From Porphyromonas sp. COT-239 OH1446 (lineage in GTDB: Bacteria; Bacteroidota; Bacteroidia; Bacteroidales; Porphyromonadaceae): a DNA stretch of 64,000 bases. The notes beneath the pieces are model-generated. The model was not told the origin of the DNA. It made no database searches and saw only the letters and a list, made by a program, of their open reading frames with translations. Shown here piece after piece: positions 60,022-64,000 of the stretch. Where the stretch lies: assembly GCF_000768875.1 (NCBI RefSeq), contig NZ_JRAO01000018.1:1-64000 (forward strand), given 5' to 3'. Numbering within the stretch: position 1 is the first letter of the stretch; every line of letters starts with the position of its first letter. The position numbers and the translations under genes are program-made.

Positions 60022-61167
60022 CTAGGTGTTGACTTCGCCTAGTAGAATCTCGAAGAGGGCAGACCAATCTTGTGCGTACGGAGCAGATACTTCTTCCCTG
60101 GTAATTGATTGGGTTGCGAGCTTACCGCATAGTGCCTGCTCCATCAGATCGGCTAGCTTAGCGGCATCCTCCACGGGGAAGAAGGCCACTCGTTCGCCTC
60201 CAGCAGAGGTCTCGTGCGCATAGGGTAGATCTGCCAAGAGCACGGGCTTGCTTACCCCCAAGGTGTGGCAGGTCTCGAGAAACTCTGTGATCGGCAATCC
60301 CCAGGTCTCCACCCGAGAGGGGAAAACGAAGCAGTCAGTCGAGGCATAGTGAGCATACAATCGATCTCGATCCATGAGTCCTGCAAAGTGTAGGGAGCGT
60401 ACTTCACCCCATCGAGCCTTGATGTACTGAGCATACTTATTCTCATCCCCCCGGATCGTCATGATGGTCTCAAAAGCCCCACAGCCCACTCGCCTCTCCA
60501 GCAGTCGTGTGGCCTCGGCTAAGGTCTCGAAACCCTTATGGGTATCGGGTGTAGAGGCAAAGAAGAAGCGGTAGGGTACATCCTCCTCGCCTCTGCTCAA
60601 GCTGGAGAGGCTCGCTGGTAGCTGTGCGTTGCGGGGTGGGGGGGCAACGATGAAGCGTTCGGCTGTGATGCCAAACATCTTGCTGAAGCCTCTACGCAGC
60701 CACTCTTGCTGGACAATCAAATAGCGATTGCGCCTGATACCTATTTGATAGGCGAACCTGGTGAATAGGGCAAAGAGTGGGATCTTGGGATCAAAGCGGA
60801 AGTCCCCCCAATGCCACTTGAGGAAGGGAAAAGAGGTCTGACAGTAAACCGCTTGACGGGCAGCCCGAACCCTCGGTGTCGTATCATGTAGAGAGAGCCA
60901 TAGGTCGATCGATTCGAGCTCTTTCGATATGCGGTGCATGGTCATGTATTCGCACCACAGACGCTTAGCCCACCCATCGATGGCCCAGGGTAGTTCGATA
61001 TACTCTATATGGGGATAGTCTGCTAGATCACGCCGATGTACCAGGGCGATGATGCGCCAGCCTTGCCTATTGACCTCGGAGGACAGGAATGAAAGGCATT
61101 GTCTGAGGATGGTCAACGTCCCCCCTTTGCGCAGGTTTACGGCCGAAATGACAATCGTTCGCTTCAT
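60022..61167 (-). CDS. Glycosyltransferase (GT4/GT1-like), minus-strand operon
   Basis: A GT-B fold sugar transferase for a surface polysaccharide, exact reaction unknown. The 381-residue product has an N-terminal domain starting TIVISAVNLRKGGTLTILRQ. The C-terminal nucleotide-sugar domain carries FFASTPDTHKGFETLAEA, and the FVFPSRVETWGLPITEFLE motif contains the E-x7-E pair common to GT4 and related families. It begins 4 bp after the preceding glycosyltransferase on the same strand. Confidence 0.86.
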   Translation of the reverse strand: MKRTIVISAVNLRKGGTLTILRQCLSFLSSEVNRQGWRIIALVHRRDLADYPHIEYIELPWAIDGWAKRLWCEYMTMHRISKELESIDLWLSLHDTTPRVRAARQAVYCQTSFPFLKWHWGDFRFDPKIPLFALFTRFAYQIGIRRNRYLIVQQEWLRRGFSKMFGITAERFIVAPPPRNAQLPASLSSLSRGEEDVPYRFFFASTPDTHKGFETLAEATRLLERRVGCGAFETIMTIRGDENKYAQYIKARWGEVRSLHFAGLMDRDRLYAHYASTDCFVFPSRVETWGLPITEFLETCHTLGVSKPVLLADLPYAHETSAGGERVAFFPVEDAAKLADLMEQALCGKLATQSITREEVSAPYAQDWSALFEILLGEVNT

Positions 61168-61171
61168 CGGC

Positions 61172-62314
61172 TCAATGTTTCGTGTGGAGTAACTGGCCGA
61201 ATAGCTCTTCCCATTGTGCCATAATGGGCTCTATTTGGTATCGTTCGGAGGAGCGAATAGCTTCGGCAGACATCTTTTGACGAATAGCTTCATCACCCAT
61301 GAGTTTCGCTAGTGCTTCAGCGAAGGCCTGTTCATTCCCCGGCTCAATCAGATAGCCAGATTGCCCGTGGCGGACGATATCTCTTGGACCACTTGGACAC
61401 GCATAGGAAACAACAGGTAGTCCAATAGCCTGTGCTTCAATGAGTACCATTGGTAGACCCTCGTAATGAGAACTCATTACGTAGATAGATGACTTACAAT
61501 ACTCCCTTTCGATGTAGTGGCTAATACCTCCAAGGATGATCTGCTGCTCTAGTCCTAGTCTATTGATTTTATCTTGAAGCTCTTGTCTTAATGGCCCATC
61601 CCCCATAATAACTAGCTCCCAATCAGGAAATTGTTTCGCAACTAGAGCCCATAGATCTATGAGTGAAGAGAAATTTTTCTGATATTCAAATCGTCCTACA
61701 GCAATGGCTCTTTTAGAAGAAATATCGGCAATCTTTTTAGGTGCAAAGGGGCAGGCGTTAGGGATGACTATTACGTTCTTATTACGCTTCCATAGTTTTA
61801 ACTCTTCTTGAGTTAAGATGACAAAACGATCGTAGCGGCGAGAAAGTAGCTCTTCTGCCCACACCCGTAAGACTCCCCAAAGACGATACAACCATCTATT
61901 TTTGGGGTACATTAGTATTCGTGTATACTTAGAGCTATGGAGTTCTAGCACCTTGAGGCTGCCATCTCGAAGAGATGGCAATAGTGGTGCATCTTGGAAG
62001 AAGGTCGATACCGTAATGTCGGGCTTGATCTCGGCGAGTAGGGCCTCGAGTTTGCGCTTATGCTCGCCTCTCTTGATACGTAGAGCCCGCAGACGACGCC
62101 ACCGTCCGAGAGCATTGTCCAGCTCATAGTTGAGCGCAAGGTCATGTAGCTGAACCCGATCGTCTAGATCAAAGGCTGGCCTCGCCCCTCTCTGATCAGT
62201 CGTGATGATGTGTACCGTATGCCCATGCTGCACCCAGTAGTTTGCCTTGCTCGATATTACTCGCTCGATGCCACCTCTGCGGTGCAGTGCCTGAAGGCAA
62301 TATGCTATAACCAT
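61172..62314 (-). CDS. Glycosyltransferase family 4 protein
   Basis: Predicted retaining glycosyltransferase acting on a lipid-linked or surface glycan. The downstream ATG used here gives the normal GT4 opening MVIAYCLQALHRRGGIERVI and 380 residues; the longer frame upstream covers the promoter and leader. Key motifs are AVGRFEYQKNFSSLIDLW, HYEGLPMVLIEAQAIGLPVV with the E-x7-E pair, and GYLIEPGNEQAFAEAL. Codon use in the middle of the gene is more A+T-rich than in its neighbours. Confidence 0.9.
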   Translation of the reverse strand: MVIAYCLQALHRRGGIERVISSKANYWVQHGHTVHIITTDQRGARPAFDLDDRVQLHDLALNYELDNALGRWRRLRALRIKRGEHKRKLEALLAEIKPDITVSTFFQDAPLLPSLRDGSLKVLELHSSKYTRILMYPKNRWLYRLWGVLRVWAEELLSRRYDRFVILTQEELKLWKRNKNVIVIPNACPFAPKKIADISSKRAIAVGRFEYQKNFSSLIDLWALVAKQFPDWELVIMGDGPLRQELQDKINRLGLEQQIILGGISHYIEREYCKSSIYVMSSHYEGLPMVLIEAQAIGLPVVSYACPSGPRDIVRHGQSGYLIEPGNEQAFAEALAKLMGDEAIRQKMSAEAIRSSERYQIEPIMAQWEELFGQLLHTKH

Positions 62315-62338
62315 AATGTACGTAACTATTTCTTTAAG

Positions 62339-62346
62339 CAAAGGTA
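62339..62346 (-). promoter_or_regulatory. -7 box TACCTTTG of the glycosyltransferase pair
   Basis: Exact -7 octamer 24 nt upstream of the chosen GT4 start, which supports that start over the upstream in-frame ones. Confidence 0.55.
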
Positions 62347-62401
62347 GCAAAAGGAATAGAGACTTTGTTGCCTGCATGCTGGAGGTTCTTGCAAAAGGAA
62401 A

Positions 62402-62437
62402 AGGGTTGCGGAGAGGCCTCAGCCTCACCACAACCCC
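62402..62437 (-). terminator. Terminator downstream of tpiA
   Basis: GGGTTG/CAACCC outer stem and GAGGC/GCCTC inner stem separated by small internal loops. On the minus strand it is followed by TTTTCCTTTT. Confidence 0.65.
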
Positions 62438-62468
62438 TCTCGGATAGTTTTGCTCTCCGTTGAGAGAC

Positions 62469-63224
62469 TTAGAAAGCCTCGATGATGGGAAGGAACTTCT
62501 CAACAGACAGAGAAGCCCCGCCGATCAGTCCGCCATCAACGTCTGGACGAGAGAAGAGCTCCTGAGCATTACCTGCATTGCAGCTGCCACCATAGAGGAT
62601 CGTGCAGTCCTCTGCGATCTGAGCCCCATACTTGTTGGCTATGAAGCTGCGGATGTGCGCATGAATCTCCTGAGCCTGATCGGAGGTAGCGGTCAGACCT
62701 GTACCGATAGCCCAAACAGGTTCGTAGGCCAGCACGATCTTGCCAAAATCCTCTGCTGAGAGCGAGAAGAGTGCTTGAGCGATCTGCTGCTCTACAACCT
62801 CGAAGTGCTTGCCAGCCTCACGCTCCTCCTTCACTTCACCGATGCAGAAGATAGGTGTCAGGCCATTGGCTAAGGCTAGCTTCACCTTCTCTGTCAGGAT
62901 CTGATCCGTCTCACCATAGTAGGCTCTTCGCTCGGAATGTCCTAGGATCACATAGCTAGCCCCAGTAGAGGCCACCATAGCGGCAGATACTTCGCCCGTG
63001 TAAGCTCCCTCAGCCTTGTCGGCACAGTTCTCAGCAGCGATGCCGATGGGGCTATCAGTGGCTAGTTCGGCAATGCTTGCCAGGTGAATGAAAGGAGCAC
63101 CAATGATGACTTCGCAGCGGAGCTGCTTGCCCGATAGGGTGGACTTCAGTTCTTCGATGAAGCTCTTCCCTTCACAGAGGGTTTTATTCATCTTCCAGTT
63201 CCCTGCTACAATGTTCTTTCTCAT
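62469..63224 (-). CDS. tpiA: Triosephosphate isomerase
   Basis: Glycolytic enzyme interconverting dihydroxyacetone phosphate and glyceraldehyde 3-phosphate. The 251-residue product has AGNWKMNK (catalytic Lys), ILGHSERR (His95-type electrophile), and [10 protein letters not shown] (catalytic Glu) followed by the [10 protein letters not shown] phosphate loop. It starts 13 bp after the gene upstream on the same strand. Confidence 0.97.
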   Translation of the reverse strand: MRKNIVAGNWKMNKTLCEGKSFIEELKSTLSGKQLRCEVIIGAPFIHLASIAELATDSPIGIAAENCADKAEGAYTGEVSAAMVASTGASYVILGHSERRAYYGETDQILTEKVKLALANGLTPIFCIGEVKEEREAGKHFEVVEQQIAQALFSLSAEDFGKIVLAYEPVWAIGTGLTATSDQAQEIHAHIRSFIANKYGAQIAEDCTILYGGSCNAGNAQELFSRPDVDGGLIGGASLSVEKFLPIIEAF

Positions 63225-63237
63225 TTGTCGTTTACTT

Positions 63238-64000
63238 TTATGAATGATGATTAGTTGAATTTGTCTCTCTTCCTCTTCTGACTAGTTGGGAGAGTACCAT
63301 GATGTACCTTAGTAGCAGTCGCAGAGCCCCGTGTAGCAGTAGTGCTGCCCACAGCCCGAGCAGTGCCATGCGCCAGTAGGTAGGGTGGGTTGTCTTACCC
63401 TCCTGCATACGACTATGCAGGTAGGTCGTGATTTGCTCCGTTTCGGGTAGGTTGGCCGTGGAGATCTTGTCTACTATCTTACCCGAGCGCAAGAGCAGTA
63501 GTGTCGGATTGCCTCTGCCGATCGTCTTGATGGTCGTCGCATCCGCTGTTAGGAACGGATAGCTAGCTCCGGTCTGATATTGCCACCACTCCATAGCAGA
63601 CTTAGAGCCATCTGAGACACCATAGAAATTATAGCCTAGGCTTCGGCTCTGTCTGTAGAGCTCGTTGATTTGGTCGATGTGCCCTTGGTCGGCACGTTCA
63701 AGATTGGCCGAGAGGAGGAGGATTGCCCCCATGCTATCGCTCAGAATGTTCTCTGTGAGGTTCTCCCCATCCGCCCCCAGCAGGTCGAGACTGTAGCGTG
63801 ATGACTCCAGTTCTGTGGGGGCAAGGCTCTCTACCTTGACGAAGCTCCATGAGCTATCGGGTAGGCTGTCGGGAGAGAAGCTCCCTTGCTCCCCGTTCCG
63901 CTCATAGATGTAGCGGCTGGCCTCGAGCAGTCGGGTCTGTCGCTCAGATTGCTCCATCGCAATGGCTTGAGCTAGATCTAGCCCTCTAGGGTAGGGGCGT
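63238..64000 (-). CDS. C-terminal part of a DoxX/BT_3928-like membrane protein (cut by the window edge)
   Basis: Partial gene. The frame stays open without a stop up to the right end of the window, so the apparent ATG at 63957 is internal; translated upstream codons read [14 protein letters not shown]. The visible 254 residues contain a thioredoxin-like domain ([17 protein letters not shown], then [15 protein letters not shown]) without a CxxC pair, and a C-terminal membrane segment. This pattern and the position before tpiA match the BT_3928/DoxX family of Bacteroidetes, whose membrane-embedded DoxX part would lie outside the window. Confidence 0.75.
   Translation of the reverse strand, partial: RPYPRGLDLAQAIAMEQSERQTRLLEASRYIYERNGEQGSFSPDSLPDSSWSFVKVESLAPTELESSRYSLDLLGADGENLTENILSDSMGAILLLSANLERADQGHIDQINELYRQSRSLGYNFYGVSDGSKSAMEWWQYQTGASYPFLTADATTIKTIGRGNPTLLLLRSGKIVDKISTANLPETEQITTYLHSRMQEGKTTHPTYWRMALLGLWAALLLHGALRLLLRYIMVLSQLVRRGRETNSTNHHS

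Overview
The window looks like a chromosomal segment of a Bacteroidales bacterium, most likely Porphyromonas or a close relative. The evidence is family content and promoter style. Family content includes a MurF-alanine racemase fusion, a DUF5020 protein, a DUF2723 membrane protein, a BACON-domain lipoprotein protease, a long signal peptidase I, and several exported glycoside hydrolases of families 2, 20 and 31. Promoters carry the Bacteroidetes -7 box TAnnTTTG, here usually TATCTTTG or TACCTTTG, rather than sigma-70 hexamers. The species cannot be fixed from the sequence alone.

Layout. 1-2.8 kb: a short inverted-repeat element and an exported GH31 enzyme. 2.9-11.5 kb: a type III-B (Cmr) CRISPR locus with cmr1-like, cas10/cmr2, cmr3, cmr4, cmr5, cmr6 and a Cas6 gene that runs into a 13-repeat array. 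11.6-15.3 kb: two lipoproteins, one a BACON-metalloprotease. 15.9-21.3 kb: an operon-like run of DUF2723 protein, NodB-type deacetylase, QueF and a lipid kinase. 21.3-26.1 kb, minus strand: MurF-Alr, uridine kinase and CCA-adding enzyme. 26.5-42.3 kb: beta-galactosidase, DUF5020 protein, DapB, signal peptidase, WbqC, two GH20 hexosaminidases, HolA, a HsdR_N protein and an ABC exporter. 42.4-52 kb, mostly minus strand: flavodoxin, IlvE, fumarase, RpoN, MurF, SerS and ribosomal proteins L27 and L21. 52.4-58.3 kb: carboxy-terminal protease, zinc-ribbon/FHA protein, GT10 fucosyltransferase, GDP-fucose synthase and a phospholipase D family protein. 58.3-64 kb, minus strand: YihY/BrkB protein, two glycosyltransferases, TpiA and the C-terminal part of a DoxX/BT_3928-like protein cut by the window edge.

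The most interesting region is the CRISPR locus. The last cas gene encodes a Cas6-like protein followed by about 76 residues that read as the N-terminal beta domain of Cas1. That domain stops inside a 5'-truncated CRISPR repeat, so the stop codon is supplied by the repeat. The simplest reading is a deletion that removed the rest of cas1, any cas2 or reverse transcriptase, the leader and the newest spacers. What remains is an interference module with apparently frozen memory, probably transcribed through from the cmr operon. Two spacers overlap by 17 nt and rebuild 56 nt of a single target. Cas10 has a GGDD cyclase motif but no HD nuclease domain, and no CARF effector lies in the window.

A second theme is intergenic repeats. 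Five gaps hold degenerate arrays with an exact 23-bp period, resembling the BrickBuilt minisatellite/MITE known from P. gingivalis. Two other gaps share a separate element built from 44-bp tandem units, a long palindrome and a TTTTCTTCCGCAAGAAAA hairpin cassette. Many genes end in strong hairpin terminators. At least two genes (cca, murF) appear to have leaderless transcripts.
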